A stretch of DNA of 48,300 nucleotides from a virus. This document shows positions 38,301-47,454 of the stretch, one piece after another. Numbering within the stretch: the first letter of the stretch is position 1; each line of letters starts with the position of its first letter. The translations under genes were made by a program, and so were the position numbers. Location: IMG/VR virus record IMGVR_UViG_3300005253_000062, positions 1 through 48,300 of that record. One strand, given 5' to 3'. The notes beneath the pieces were generated by a model. It saw only the letters and a program-made list of their open reading frames with translations. It ran no database searches and had not been told where the DNA came from.

Positions 38301-38905
38301 GTCAAGGACGTACTCACGACCAAGGCCGATGTAGAAGTCGCCCCTCCCGTGGTCGTAAAAGTGCCGTCAGTTACGGTAGTTGCAGTCAATACCCCACTCT
38401 TCATTGTTGCCGAGCCGTCGGTTATAGTCCCACCCGTCACGGTCCCGGAAGCCGTGAGACTTACTGCTCCTGTAATTACCCCGGACGTTATATCGAAAGA
38501 CGAGCCAGAGTCGCTGATTGTCGTTAGATATTCAAATCCCCCGGACTCGGCCCACTTACTCATCTGAGTCCAATTGCTTGATATGAGCTTTTGGATTTCG
38601 AAATCGTCAGTGCCTATCTTGATTATCCGCCAATCGCCATCAGAAAAGGAACCCTCGTCATCTCGTGAGCCAAAATACCTCACGTCGGTATCGTTAATAT
38701 TGATACTGAGGTTTATAGACGACTTCATATCGTCCTGAATTGACTGTAATTCCTTGATGAAGATTCTGAGATATTCGTTAAGCTGGTTCGGGTCGCCGGA
38801 TAAAATACTAGACTCCCAGTAAGGAAGCCTGATCTCTTCATTGACACGCTGGATGTCAGCTTGCGCTAAGATAGGAAGTAGTAGGATTAGGAGGAGGTTC
38901 TTCAA
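35342..38905 (-). CDS. Large tail fibre-like protein with signal peptide
   Basis: 1187 residues. N-terminal signal peptide MKNLLLILLLPILAQA, then a helical collar (LNEYLRIFIKELQSIQDDMK). The body has fibre-type repeats such as VGIGTDSPEADFHI, RIGVNKANPAEAVDVVGDIK and two copies of IQKWPAGTI.T.GTTIFQ.. ADS.TA.QW. The C-terminal part contains SVAHGLENGDMVEIVGVVGN, a small beta domain seen in tail proteins, and ends ELARIGD. No S74 chaperone-peptidase was seen. Most likely the receptor-binding fibre; the signal peptide is unusual for it. Confidence 0.8.
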   Translation of the reverse strand: MKNLLLILLLPILAQADIQRVNEEIRLPYWESSILSGDPNQLNEYLRIFIKELQSIQDDMKSSINLSININDTDVRYFGSRDDEGSFSDGDWRIIKIGTDDFEIQKLISSNWTQMSKWAESGGFEYLTTISDSGSSFDITSGVITGAVSLTASGTVTGGTITDGSATMKSGVLTATTVTDGTFTTTGGATSTSALVVSTSLTVTDSLVATSSAITFTPDLTITRTQASGDVGLDIINLSRDAGSSTSILLNTGTQTGFSITKYGPSGPGGTLNNTLVFNNADGDILWQSATDSITGHYWTDADGGANILEIDTTNELINTAPKFRVGTAAAELESVVAGPYISLGGVNPEFFLYDSGGPVDEKYVGFFNTGTQFQIRCLNDAIDAAGQIMVVERTAEVVDSVTFPSGGIIFSGTATTGLDMSGGTYTNIQKWPAGTIQTTGTTIFQTLADSTTAYQWLDQDGGTPILNIDTTNERVGIGTDSPEADFHIINSGGEAQLLLQSLATSDATIRIRNGSSSKWTFGNDASNDEFVISTGSILGTPKLTILQDGKAGFGTGATAPNAPLEVKGIKPGVVGGWQGGQFQVTGSVTDEFYSAVITGHNAFDTNTQLWYLGSTSASSHNDIGFINRQNAAMHFSTNNATRMTIDAAGDATFTGSVTAPNAVLNGTTAIGLDFTGTFATAIQKWPAGTISTAGTTIFQPAADSITAFQWDQADGTNFVTFDSTNKRIGVNKANPAEAVDVVGDIKTDQDLHVGDDIFLTGASSQVQFQGGDGLVSSNSRLSILIDVDNNQSDRYFRVRHDTGTTLLHISETSTAGFYEGAPETALEITHAAPTITGHVNTESDADNSGAWILRGKREDGAGTETESGTITMSHDGAGVNDQLAKMVLGVNTGAGAVDALTIDSAARVIAELGVFSMSETTTPTAIANNGAIYTKNTNTLWFQDGAGTEHLLHGDSFSNIWYHGSSTVEVTISTQNAFAIIDSFTVVGHSDDLLNAVGSSANNNITLSALGVGEYQISYHGSATATGGADKEMIFTLGITLATPKDITNVTDDTVTPIVITSVAHGLENGDMVEIVGVVGNTAANGSFIVDSKADDTFQIVDLAGGATTGNGDYNEGSPTGDVTILYPGNMVVHRMVRGADLGALSATGIHILAASDVMSVYVANVSGTTNLTVAAFSFELARIGD

Positions 38906-40950
38906 AATCTCGTACCTCTTAGCTGTGGAAGTTGACGCTTGTCAGTGTCTCGAACTTGTTTTTCTTTTCGCTCTTTCCTACGTATAAGTACAATTTCTCT
39001 TGCTAATCGTGCATGTAGTGCAACGAATTGCTGCGTGCCTGGCGGAACTGTCATTAGGTCTGTAAGTAATTTAGACCTCTTTGGACTCTGTAATAGTTTC
39101 GACAGTGTAAATGTGAAACCAGATATATTTGCAGCAGCCTTTAGTCCACGAATAGCTAAAGCTGGATCGCCTGTGATTAGCCCACCACCCGCTCCCGCAA
39201 TCGGACCTGCTTGTAAAAGCTGAATCAAGAACCCACCAGCACCACCAGGCTTGCCTTGCGTAATCTTTGCTATCCGGGCAACGTTCCGAATATTTTTAAG
39301 TTGGTCTTTCGTGAAAACTTCCTTGAGTGCTTCGCTACCGAATGTCTCAAAACGATCTATGAAGCTCTTGCCGAATAGTGTTCGTAAATCCGATACATCG
39401 CCAGGTATTTGCACGCTACTTTTCGTTATAAGGTCGTCAAGAAATGCCGACTGTAATCTTCGTTTCGTCAGTGGATCGGCCAGTTTCATAATGGTCCGTA
39501 TCTGCTTTGGAGACTTTGCCGTGAATAATTGAGCAAATACTTTGTCGGGCGTCTCGTTTGCGATTGCTTTAAGAGTGCGTCGCACGACAGACGAATTGAA
39601 TGTTTCCTTACCAGTCTTCCAAAAAGCATTCGCACTACGCCAAGCTGCAAGTGCTTCTGGTGATAATTCCTTGGCAGCACTTGCCATTTGACTGTCAATG
39701 ATACCAGCAACTTTGTTGGACAATCCTACGATACGAGCTTTCTTATCCGGCGTATTACGTGCAAGTTCAAGGAAATCTGACCGGATATTGTGTGCTGTCC
39801 GAAAATTAACTTTGTTCGGTCTGCTAAGAATATTCTCAACTAGATCATCAATGGCAATGGACGGACCACCTTCTTTTAGTCGTTGTTTTTGTATGTCTAA
39901 TGCTATCTTCTTTATGCTACCAATATTCGTTAATGCACCTCCAACCTCTTCCTTAACCGATTTACGCACTGTTCGAATAAATGGATTGCCAGATTCATCC
40001 AGGATTCGAGATGGGATGTCAATGAACGTATCGCGTACCTGGACTGTTGGCCGCGTCAATCTATCTACCCTCTTGTACGCAGCAGCACCAGCCTGCTTGA
40101 ATGCTTTATTTTTCTTGTTTATGACGTCGCCTATTATTTCTCCCAATTCCCCCCTACCCGTTTGACCCGCACGAGGCAAGATGCTATCCATCAGGTTATC
40201 TACTAACTTACGAACGCCTTTGGGCTGGGCGATTTCTTTGATATCGCGTATCCCGCCCCTACCAAACATTGCATTCTCGGCCATCTCTTCAAAGGTATCA
40301 ATTGATCTCGATACAGTCCGCTGCGCCGGTGTGAGATCAATACCTGCCCGTTTTGCGAGGATGTTCAAATCATCCAAGCCTGGAACTGGTTTTAGGACAG
40401 ATGACTTAAACCCTAACGCAGCACCTACTCGCCTAGCTCCTCTAAGTAATGTTTCTGATGCAAGTTCAGTTCCGGCCCCAATAGCAAATGCCTCTAATTC
40501 GCCCAAGGCTGCTTCCTTAACAGACTGCGGCGCATTGGGCGAACCTACTATAGATTGGTAGAATTGCTTAATACCCTGTCCGGCGGCCCGCCCCAGCCCT
40601 GCTCCAATAACGCGGCCCTTTGGCCCAAACTTAGAACCTGCAAATTCACCTATCGTTTCCCCTACAAACGGAGCGCCTTCTTCTTTTATTCCGGTCGACA
40701 GCCGCCCTAGTCCTCGCTGTGCAGTCTGAGTGAAAACACCACCCGTTAGCGGTGGAAATAATATGTCTTGTTGGATTCCCAATCCTTGGGAAATTCTCTG
40801 CCTAATACCGGGGCCGGGGCCAGCACTGAGTTGTGGTTGCTCCCTTCTTGACTGTGGTCTTGCAGGTTGGTCCTGTTGCTGTACCAGCAAGTCCCGTTTT
40901 CGCAATAACAACTCCTTGCGGCGTTGTAATAATTCTTCTTGCGTTGCCAT
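38902..40950 (-). CDS. Putative internal virion / DNA ejection protein
   Basis: 682 residues. N-terminal coiled coil (QRRKELLLRKRDLLVQQQDQ), a Gly/Ala-rich part with amphipathic helices (GRVIGAGLGRAAGQGIKQFY), and a long helical body (KVNFRTAHNIRSDFLELARN ... ADPLTKRRLQSAFLDDL). A near C-terminal Gly/Ala segment (LLQAGPIAGAGGGLITGD) could insert into membranes. Large helical proteins after the stabilisation gene are usually ejected with the DNA in podoviruses. No lytic transglycosylase motif is visible. Confidence 0.6.
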   Translation of the reverse strand: MATQEELLQRRKELLLRKRDLLVQQQDQPARPQSRREQPQLSAGPGPGIRQRISQGLGIQQDILFPPLTGGVFTQTAQRGLGRLSTGIKEEGAPFVGETIGEFAGSKFGPKGRVIGAGLGRAAGQGIKQFYQSIVGSPNAPQSVKEAALGELEAFAIGAGTELASETLLRGARRVGAALGFKSSVLKPVPGLDDLNILAKRAGIDLTPAQRTVSRSIDTFEEMAENAMFGRGGIRDIKEIAQPKGVRKLVDNLMDSILPRAGQTGRGELGEIIGDVINKKNKAFKQAGAAAYKRVDRLTRPTVQVRDTFIDIPSRILDESGNPFIRTVRKSVKEEVGGALTNIGSIKKIALDIQKQRLKEGGPSIAIDDLVENILSRPNKVNFRTAHNIRSDFLELARNTPDKKARIVGLSNKVAGIIDSQMASAAKELSPEALAAWRSANAFWKTGKETFNSSVVRRTLKAIANETPDKVFAQLFTAKSPKQIRTIMKLADPLTKRRLQSAFLDDLITKSSVQIPGDVSDLRTLFGKSFIDRFETFGSEALKEVFTKDQLKNIRNVARIAKITQGKPGGAGGFLIQLLQAGPIAGAGGGLITGDPALAIRGLKAAANISGFTFTLSKLLQSPKRSKLLTDLMTVPPGTQQFVALHARLAREIVLIRRKERKEKQVRDTDKRQLPQLRGTRF

Positions 40951-42317
40951 TACTTCACACCTAACTGCTTGTTGATTTCAGCTAATTCTTTGTCTATGTC
41001 AATAATTTGTTGCGTATTCCTTCCTTGTGGTGATGGGCCACCTAAATCAAACGCCTTTGCTCCGCCAAAGATAAACTTCTCGTTAAGCTTTCCTTCGTCT
41101 GCAATTACCGAGAATTCATTGAATGCTTCGTTAAAGCTTCCCTTGTGACTCTTGAATATCTCATTTGCAAGATCACGAATTTCTTTGCGATCTTCCTGCG
41201 TAAAGCCAAGCCCACCTTTTAGTAAAGCATCAATTTTGCCCCTTATTCTATTTATAAGACGCTGCCCCTCAAACGTTGTTGCAAACTCCCCTTCTCTGAC
41301 TGTGGATCGTATGTCAGTTAGTTTTTGAAAATCCTTTGCAAGGGCAATATCAGTTGGGCCGAAATTTTTCTTTATCTTTAACGACCGATCATGCACAATA
41401 TTTATACTGTCTACGAATTCCTTCGCCTCCCTCAAGTTCTTTACTCGCTGGTCCGCACTAAATTCTCTTCTAAGTGTTAGTGCCAATTTCTGCTTGTCAT
41501 CCCCGCTAATATCGAGTTTGACTAAAGGCGAACCAAGCTCATCTCTATCAATTATTGCTTGCTGCCTCTTTGTTCGATCTTCTTCCGGGGTCGCCCTCGC
41601 ACTTGCCACCGCCTCATTAAAGCGTCGAGCTTTTACTTCTGATGCCGTAGGAGCCTTTCCGGGTGGATGTATCATCTTGAATTCACCTGTTTGTTCGTTG
41701 AACTGCCCGGTAGCCCCTATGGGCAAACCAGTGCCGTCACCTTCCTGCACAGTAAATGGTTCGCCGAACGATACTCCTCTATCTCTAATGTCTTTTGCCG
41801 TTGCTCGCACTTCCCCTGTCGCCGCCCTTCTCTGATCTGCGCTACGAGCTTCAAGAAGACTTCGTTGATTCTCTCTCTCTAATGGGTCGCTAAATGTCCC
41901 ACCAGATTGTATGATAGATTGCCGTGTCGCATTCGCAGTCGAATTATTGACTCTCACACCCTGCTCTTGGCCTTGAGCATCGAAAAACTTTATTGTAAAC
42001 GGCGTACCCTCTGCTATCCTACGGGCAGTCGTCGTCGCTACGTCACGGCGTTGCTGGATACCTTCTCGCTGTATATCAAAACCCTGCTGCTGACCAGGAG
42101 TTATCGGCTGATTCTGCAATGCTTGATTCTGGAATATATTCTGAGCGAACAACTGTTGTCCCTGCTGGCTCTGGGGTACGAAGCCGGGATTAGTCAAGTT
42201 CTGCAAATCGCTTGCGAACTTGATCTTCTCTTGCCCTTGTAGTAACCCTTGAAAAGCGGGAACCAAAAACCCTAGAGGGTTAAAGCCTTGGGTTGGCGGT
42301 GGTACAAAACTAGCCAT
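40950..42317 (-). CDS. Putative internal virion protein
   Basis: 455 residues, Gln/Asn-rich N-terminus (QPITPGQQQGFDIQREGIQQ), charged helical body with DRSLKIKKNFGPTDIALAKD and a C-terminal coiled coil (IIDIDKELAEINKQLGVK). It sits between the two other putative ejection proteins and overlaps the next start. No known family; role by position. Confidence 0.55.
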   Translation of the reverse strand: MASFVPPPTQGFNPLGFLVPAFQGLLQGQEKIKFASDLQNLTNPGFVPQSQQGQQLFAQNIFQNQALQNQPITPGQQQGFDIQREGIQQRRDVATTTARRIAEGTPFTIKFFDAQGQEQGVRVNNSTANATRQSIIQSGGTFSDPLERENQRSLLEARSADQRRAATGEVRATAKDIRDRGVSFGEPFTVQEGDGTGLPIGATGQFNEQTGEFKMIHPPGKAPTASEVKARRFNEAVASARATPEEDRTKRQQAIIDRDELGSPLVKLDISGDDKQKLALTLRREFSADQRVKNLREAKEFVDSINIVHDRSLKIKKNFGPTDIALAKDFQKLTDIRSTVREGEFATTFEGQRLINRIRGKIDALLKGGLGFTQEDRKEIRDLANEIFKSHKGSFNEAFNEFSVIADEGKLNEKFIFGGAKAFDLGGPSPQGRNTQQIIDIDKELAEINKQLGVK

Positions 42318-42326
42318 AATTATCTC

Positions 42327-43067
42327 CTAACCAAATAATCCACCCAAGGCTCCGGCTCCAAATTCAGTTCCCAGGAACGCCCCGGCTAATGGCCCGAATA
42401 TCCCTTGGGTCTGAGTGCCGGGCGTAACTATGTTTTCAAATCCACGAGTACCTAATGCAGTACCTAGATTCTGGGATTGTATATTCGCACCCTGACGACC
42501 CAATAGGAAGTTCTGGAACTGGCCTTGGCTAAAGAGTTGATTCAGGAAATCCTGCTGACCCGCAAGCCCCGCCCCTGCCTGGAGACCTTGAAACCCCTGT
42601 TGCAATCCAGTATTCCTTTGATTCAGAAATTGTTGCTGTGCCAGACCGGGCAACTGAGAAGCCTGCCTTCCTATCGCCTGCCCTAACCCGCTACTCCGGG
42701 CTGAGTCCAATGCCCCGAACTGACTGGCTATCTGAGGAACCACCTGCCCTTGAAACTGGCCTAAGAGGGATTGCAGGAATGGCTGTGAGCCTTGCTGTAG
42801 GGCTTGTGCCGTCAAGGGCTGGCCTAGCTGGCCTAACGCCTGCTGGGACTGTCCTATAAGCCCTGGCGCACCTGCAAACAACTGCTGAGACAACTGGCCC
42901 GCTTGAGGAGTGATATTGCCACCAAATTGCTCACCCCTCGCACCTATTAAGCCCTGCTGCTGGCTAGTTAGCTGTCTAAGTAGTTGTTCCTGTTCAGGTG
43001 TTAAAGTCGATGTCTGTGTCGTTTCGGCTTCCGTGCTGCCACCGAATATAGAATCTAAAAACCCCAT
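42327..43067 (-). CDS. Gln/Gly-rich putative internal virion protein
   Basis: 246 residues with about 25% Gln. MGFLDSIFGGSTEAETTQTS, then LTPEQEQLLRQLTSQQQGLI and repeating QALGQLGQ-type helices, then a Gly-rich end (FGAGALGGLFG). The start GFLDSIFGG and the Gln-rich helices recall internal or DNA-transfer proteins of podoviruses. Strong AAGGAG site. Confidence 0.6.
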   Translation of the reverse strand: MGFLDSIFGGSTEAETTQTSTLTPEQEQLLRQLTSQQQGLIGARGEQFGGNITPQAGQLSQQLFAGAPGLIGQSQQALGQLGQPLTAQALQQGSQPFLQSLLGQFQGQVVPQIASQFGALDSARSSGLGQAIGRQASQLPGLAQQQFLNQRNTGLQQGFQGLQAGAGLAGQQDFLNQLFSQGQFQNFLLGRQGANIQSQNLGTALGTRGFENIVTPGTQTQGIFGPLAGAFLGTEFGAGALGGLFG

Positions 43068-43076
43068 GATAACTCC

Positions 43077-44750
43077 TTAAAAATTCAACCGTCCACCCGG
43101 CCTCATCCACAGCATGATTGCATGAATGCGTGGCCTGTTATTTCTTGTGTCGTGACTAATTTGAATACTATGAAAATCGGCTACGGTGGCGTCGGCATTA
43201 ACCGATACCCAAAACTTATCAGCGCCATCATCAGCAGAATCGCACGATACAGTCCTTGTCGGAGTATCGGGTGTGTTTCGGAAGTTCCGATAGAACGACA
43301 CAACAAACGAAGCGCTGGCATCGTTATCTACCAAAAAGGCTATCCTGCCAAACATCGCTTCTTTGTTTTGCTTTATGTATGGGTTCCATCTTGCCGACTT
43401 GATGTCCATTGCAATCGTACCGGCGGCAGTATCAACCCTGTCGTAATCCCCTATATCGAATGTGTAGAGATTGCTATCAGTAGAACCCATTAAAGTAAAT
43501 GGAAAAGGATCGCCAAGTATCTCCCTTGAGTCGAGAGTCATTGCGCTCATCAGAGCGCCGTCGGAACCCGTAAAGACATCATCCGCTTCCGTCCATATCG
43601 GAACAGCCTGATTAGTGAAGGTTCCAAAGCAATGTGCCGGAACGGTATAGACAGACCATCCCTGCTCGATGATATTGTAGTCTAGGACTCTGTCCGGTGT
43701 GCTACCACCCTGTGACGTATAGGTAAAGAAGATGTGTTGATCTTCGATAACATTATGGCCTGTAGAAAACCTGATCTTACTTGAATCGAAGTCATCGACT
43801 ATATCTCTGACCTTCTGCAAGTCGAGATATTGAATCTTAAATCCGTCGTACCATAGAATATTATTTAGTCCTATGACTGCAATGCCATCATTGAACTCCA
43901 CTAACGAATAAGGAGCAAGAGAGGTATCGGTAGTGCTTATTTTCTCCCACCTGAAAGGTAAATCTGAATCTCCCGTAGTCCTGATCTTCCACAGACTCCC
44001 TGAGTACAAACCTTGAAAGAATACAACTATATCCTTACCCACCCAGCCAGCCGAAACAATGCGTTCTTGCGTGGGTGCGTCTACGAACCCCGCACCGGCC
44101 TGGCTAAAGTCAAAACTTAAAGTAGGCGAATACCTTAATCTCTGTGGTAGCCAATCACCAAATTCAGTAACGTCTAACAGTACCAACCTGTCGTTCTTTA
44201 CGAATAGAAATCGGCACGTATCCAGTTGATTAGTTTCGGGATCGTCAGCGTCCAGTTGGATATTGAACACGCTCACGTCACCCCTACCGTCATACTGGTA
44301 GACTTGGTCTACATTATTGCAGAAATACGCCTTGCCCAGCCAGTTGACGAGACTGAAAAAGTCTTTGTTATCACCGGAAAATATATCTGAGTCGCCGGTG
44401 ATATCGTTCATCGTCTGGTCTGAGACGTGATACCTATTGACTCTTAGGGTATCGAATACCAAGAGTTGAGGCATTCCATTATTAAGGTATAGATGAATCC
44501 CCATTATCGAAGTATTGGTCTGAGCCACTGCACCGTGCTTCATAGTAGCGAATAACTGGTATCCTTGTCGCTTTTCCAGAACGCCTTTATTGACTCTGGC
44601 GTTTTGAAGTGTTGGGAATGCATCAATAGGGGATTGCCACGGCTCCATCCCGATACTTTTTCCAGTAGAAAATGGAGCTATCAAGAAAGGCTCATAGCCA
44701 GCCTGCCCGAAGGCAGTAGAACATACCAATAGGAATATCAGTTTTTTCAC
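43077..44750 (-). CDS. Tail stabilisation-like structural protein with signal peptide
   Basis: 557 residues. After a signal peptide (MKKLIFLLVCSTAFGQA) comes PFSTGKSIGMEPWQSPIDAF then PTLQNARVNKGVLEKRQGYQ, the opening of podovirus proteins that seal the portal (P22 gp10-like packaged-DNA stabilisation proteins): ...G......P....P.A....N..V..G.L..R.G... The body has WD-like beta motifs (VYQYDGRGDVS, NNILWYDGFKIQYLD) fitting a beta-propeller. A Sec signal on such a protein is very unusual. Its start overlaps the previous gene. Confidence 0.7.
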   Translation of the reverse strand: MKKLIFLLVCSTAFGQAGYEPFLIAPFSTGKSIGMEPWQSPIDAFPTLQNARVNKGVLEKRQGYQLFATMKHGAVAQTNTSIMGIHLYLNNGMPQLLVFDTLRVNRYHVSDQTMNDITGDSDIFSGDNKDFFSLVNWLGKAYFCNNVDQVYQYDGRGDVSVFNIQLDADDPETNQLDTCRFLFVKNDRLVLLDVTEFGDWLPQRLRYSPTLSFDFSQAGAGFVDAPTQERIVSAGWVGKDIVVFFQGLYSGSLWKIRTTGDSDLPFRWEKISTTDTSLAPYSLVEFNDGIAVIGLNNILWYDGFKIQYLDLQKVRDIVDDFDSSKIRFSTGHNVIEDQHIFFTYTSQGGSTPDRVLDYNIIEQGWSVYTVPAHCFGTFTNQAVPIWTEADDVFTGSDGALMSAMTLDSREILGDPFPFTLMGSTDSNLYTFDIGDYDRVDTAAGTIAMDIKSARWNPYIKQNKEAMFGRIAFLVDNDASASFVVSFYRNFRNTPDTPTRTVSCDSADDGADKFWVSVNADATVADFHSIQISHDTRNNRPRIHAIMLWMRPGGRLNF

Positions 44751-45787
44751 TTTATGTACCCACGCACAATTACTGTTATAGTAGCGGAGTTATTCGCATA
44801 CGCATGTTCAATAACACCGCTCGCATCCGTAACTACAACTACATTGGCAAAATCATTAGTCTCGAAATCAATAAAGGTAGCGCCATAACCTTGCGATCCA
44901 CCGCCAGGGGTTCGTTGCGCGAACGTACCATTAGCACCTTTTTGTTTCACTGTATAAAAATCCGCACTTGTCGAAGTAATTTCCAGATACACCAGGGCTA
45001 CATTACTGCCGACAGTACCGGATAGATCGAGGTCTTGAAATGTATTAGCCGCAGTCAAGGTAGTATTGAATACCGTCACGCTTGCCAGGGTAACTCCACT
45101 TGCACTGTCTTGGGCATCGACGTAAGTCACAGTAGCAAAATCAGTCTGGTCGGCACTGGCATCGTTCCACCTGACAAGGTTCCATGTCGTTCCGTTGGAA
45201 GTCTCCCATACCGTCACGTCCCCCAACGCAGTAACGATATTAGCCGAACTACCATCGAGATTATTAGAGTCATCCACCGCCGTAGTGGTATCGAACGTAA
45301 TTGTCCCCATCGACTCGATGAATATAGTCTTGCCGGCCGGTCCGTCGTCAAAGTCTGAGATGGTCAGAGTTCCCGAGTCGGTCTTGAACGTCCTGCCAAC
45401 CAGGACAGTTGGGGTTTTGTCGGAAGCCGTAAAGGTGACTACGTTAGGTATGCTGTCAATTCCTACGAAGCCCGTCCCGTTTATGTAAGTATTCAAGACC
45501 CTGTTATCGGAATCCACCCATAACAGTCCATTGTTAGACGCGCTGAGTCCCGTTGAACCGTCCGCAGTCGTCGTAGGTGCTCCTGATTGATACCAGGGAG
45601 ACGCTGATCCCTCCATAGATATATCGACGCCCAAAGCGACTTCCAGAGTGTTCCAGTTGTCTCTTATCTTCCCAGCCGATGTATCCCAAGTCCGGTTATC
45701 TGCGGGTTCGGTATTGTCCCATGCGCCCATGCAGAGAAATAGTACAAAAGGTAGCCATGCCAATAGAATGAAACTAATCTTTTTCAC
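44747..45787 (-). CDS. AWDNT-type tail protein B with signal peptide
   Basis: 346 residues. Signal peptide MKKISFILLAWLPFVLFLC, then AWDNTEPADNRTWDTSAGKI, RDNWNTLEVALG and SMEGSASPWYQSGAPTTTAD, a common N-terminal attachment module of phage tail fibres. Shared with the next gene upstream, while the C-terminal 250 residues (SDKTPTVLVGRTFKTDSGTL and on, beta-rich) are different. Likely a tail appendage with a swappable C-terminal domain. Confidence 0.7.
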   Translation of the reverse strand: MKKISFILLAWLPFVLFLCMGAWDNTEPADNRTWDTSAGKIRDNWNTLEVALGVDISMEGSASPWYQSGAPTTTADGSTGLSASNNGLLWVDSDNRVLNTYINGTGFVGIDSIPNVVTFTASDKTPTVLVGRTFKTDSGTLTISDFDDGPAGKTIFIESMGTITFDTTTAVDDSNNLDGSSANIVTALGDVTVWETSNGTTWNLVRWNDASADQTDFATVTYVDAQDSASGVTLASVTVFNTTLTAANTFQDLDLSGTVGSNVALVYLEITSTSADFYTVKQKGANGTFAQRTPGGGSQGYGATFIDFETNDFANVVVVTDASGVIEHAYANNSATITVIVRGYIK

Positions 45788-45844
45788 GGGATTATCCTTT
45801 GTGTCTCAGTTGTCATAGAACTGTTCATAAAGCAATGGCCCTTG

Positions 45845-46564
45845 TTAATCATAATCCCACACCACCTTAACATTACCCTGTATAGTCGCCGCATCCGGCG
45901 CGCCGCCCCATTCTAAGTAGACAACCTTACCCGCCGGAACCGTCGCGTCTGAAAATGACGTGATATTCGATGTTCCGTTGGTTGTGTCGATAGCGGCTAT
46001 TAAGGTGGCATTCGCCAATCCTATGAAAGCGTCGGCGAATTTCAAATCCAAGTCGAATTCGGTAGTCGGGTCGGCGTCTAACGTTATTTCGACTTTTGTA
46101 ATTGTCAGTGCCGCCGCCGTATTAGGATCGAGTGACCATTGGGAATCCAATCCCTGCAAGGTCGGTGGGTCGGCCATGTTAAGAAGATACCAATGCTCTA
46201 ATCCCGACGGACGCGCCGATAGAGCCGAGCCGGTAGCTATCAATACCCATGAAGGATGAACGTAGTGATAGAGAACCTGGTTGTCGGAGTCTACCCATAG
46301 CATACCATTGTTACCTGCCGCAAGCGCAGTAGAGCCATCTGCGGTCGTCGTCGGGGCCGAGGACTGATACCAGGGCGAAGCGCTGCCTTCCATAGATAAG
46401 TCAATACCCAGAACAACCTCTATAGCGTCGTTATTACTCCTGATGTCTCCGGCGGCTACGTTCCACGCTATGCTATCTCCCGGCCTGGTATTATCCCACG
46501 CGCCCACACAGAGAAAGACTATCATCGGCAACCACGCCACTAAAATAAACCTAATCTTTTTCAT
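45845..46564 (-). CDS. AWDNT-type tail protein A with signal peptide
   Basis: 239 residues from ATG 46564, which overlaps the upstream TGA (ATGA); the frame is open to 46714 but that part is spurious. Signal peptide MKKIRFILVAWLPMIVFLC, then AWDNTRPGDSIAWNVAAGDI and SMEGSASPWYQSSAPTTTAD, about 60% identical to the neighbour over the first 100 residues. The C-terminal part is a different small beta domain (PTEFDLDLKFADAFIGLANA). Tandem duplication with divergent ends. Confidence 0.72.
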   Translation of the reverse strand: MKKIRFILVAWLPMIVFLCVGAWDNTRPGDSIAWNVAAGDIRSNNDAIEVVLGIDLSMEGSASPWYQSSAPTTTADGSTALAAGNNGMLWVDSDNQVLYHYVHPSWVLIATGSALSARPSGLEHWYLLNMADPPTLQGLDSQWSLDPNTAAALTITKVEITLDADPTTEFDLDLKFADAFIGLANATLIAAIDTTNGTSNITSFSDATVPAGKVVYLEWGGAPDAATIQGNVKVVWDYD

Positions 46565-47454
46565 GCCGCCATCCTCCACCTGCCGTCTATGCCGTCCTGG
46601 AAGAAATTCTTCCAGAAGTCTTTTGAGATTATTATGAAGTTCCCTGCACTGGAGGCGCCGAACGTTCCACCTGCCAAAGCTATACATTCTTCCAAACTTA
46701 ATACTCTTGACCAAACCGAAAGCTCGTCTATGAGGCCGATAAAATTAGCGTTATGGTCTGTATCTCTGGAAAATACAATGAAATCAGCATCCTCGATATT
46801 CATTACTTCCGAACCAGTCCCCGTAGCATCGTAGTCAGTAGAAGCGTCATCATCCCTGACCCATATTCTCCAGTCCTTAGTGCCGCCATCATAAGTGTAA
46901 ACGACAAAATACCATTGAAACGTGATAGTCGCCACAAGGGTGTTTGCGAATATCTCGGTACTTGCTCCTGCATTGTACCCGATGAACGTTGAGAACCTTT
47001 CCGTTCCAGTGTCATTCCAGCCCACCATCCAACTACGTTTATTGCCTGTTGAATCCCATTTAGATACCGCAGACCCAAATGATGCGCTAGCTATATTGTG
47101 AGGCTGAAACCATCCAGCAATTGAAAATGTACGGTTACTGGTCGCATTCTTACCGGGAAAGGTTGCAGTAAGATTGGCATCACTTTTCTGAAAACGAGAA
47201 GAAGTTGGTTGAGCGCTAAGCGCCGAAACCAATCCCTCTTTCGCCGTGGCACTATCAGTGGGTGACCCCCCGGAATAATTCGGGACCAGTGTTAAACCAT
47301 TACCAGACGTGTCTAGCGGAGAGTCCGGAGAGCCCCCATAGCTCTCAAACGTATAGAGAGCTTCTAAGTTAATCGCTTCTGAATAATCATTAGCCCCAAA
47401 GACCGGCCCGCACAACAGCATCCAGATAAGGAAATAGATTCGTAGGTTTTTCAT
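46561..47454 (-). CDS. LamG-like (concanavalin-type) domain protein with signal peptide
   Basis: 297 residues from ATG 47454 (ATGA overlap). Signal peptide MKNLRIYFLIWMLLCGPVFG, cleavage near GAN. The body is a LamG/concanavalin jelly-roll: ALYTFESYG ... LDTSGNGLTLVPN ... RTFSIAGWFQPHN ... QWYFVVYTYDGGTKDWRIWV ... GLIDELSVWSRVLSLEECI. Such domains bind sugars; here probably host surface glycans. Confidence 0.85.
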   Translation of the reverse strand: MKNLRIYFLIWMLLCGPVFGANDYSEAINLEALYTFESYGGSPDSPLDTSGNGLTLVPNYSGGSPTDSATAKEGLVSALSAQPTSSRFQKSDANLTATFPGKNATSNRTFSIAGWFQPHNIASASFGSAVSKWDSTGNKRSWMVGWNDTGTERFSTFIGYNAGASTEIFANTLVATITFQWYFVVYTYDGGTKDWRIWVRDDDASTDYDATGTGSEVMNIEDADFIVFSRDTDHNANFIGLIDELSVWSRVLSLEECIALAGGTFGASSAGNFIIISKDFWKNFFQDGIDGRWRMAA

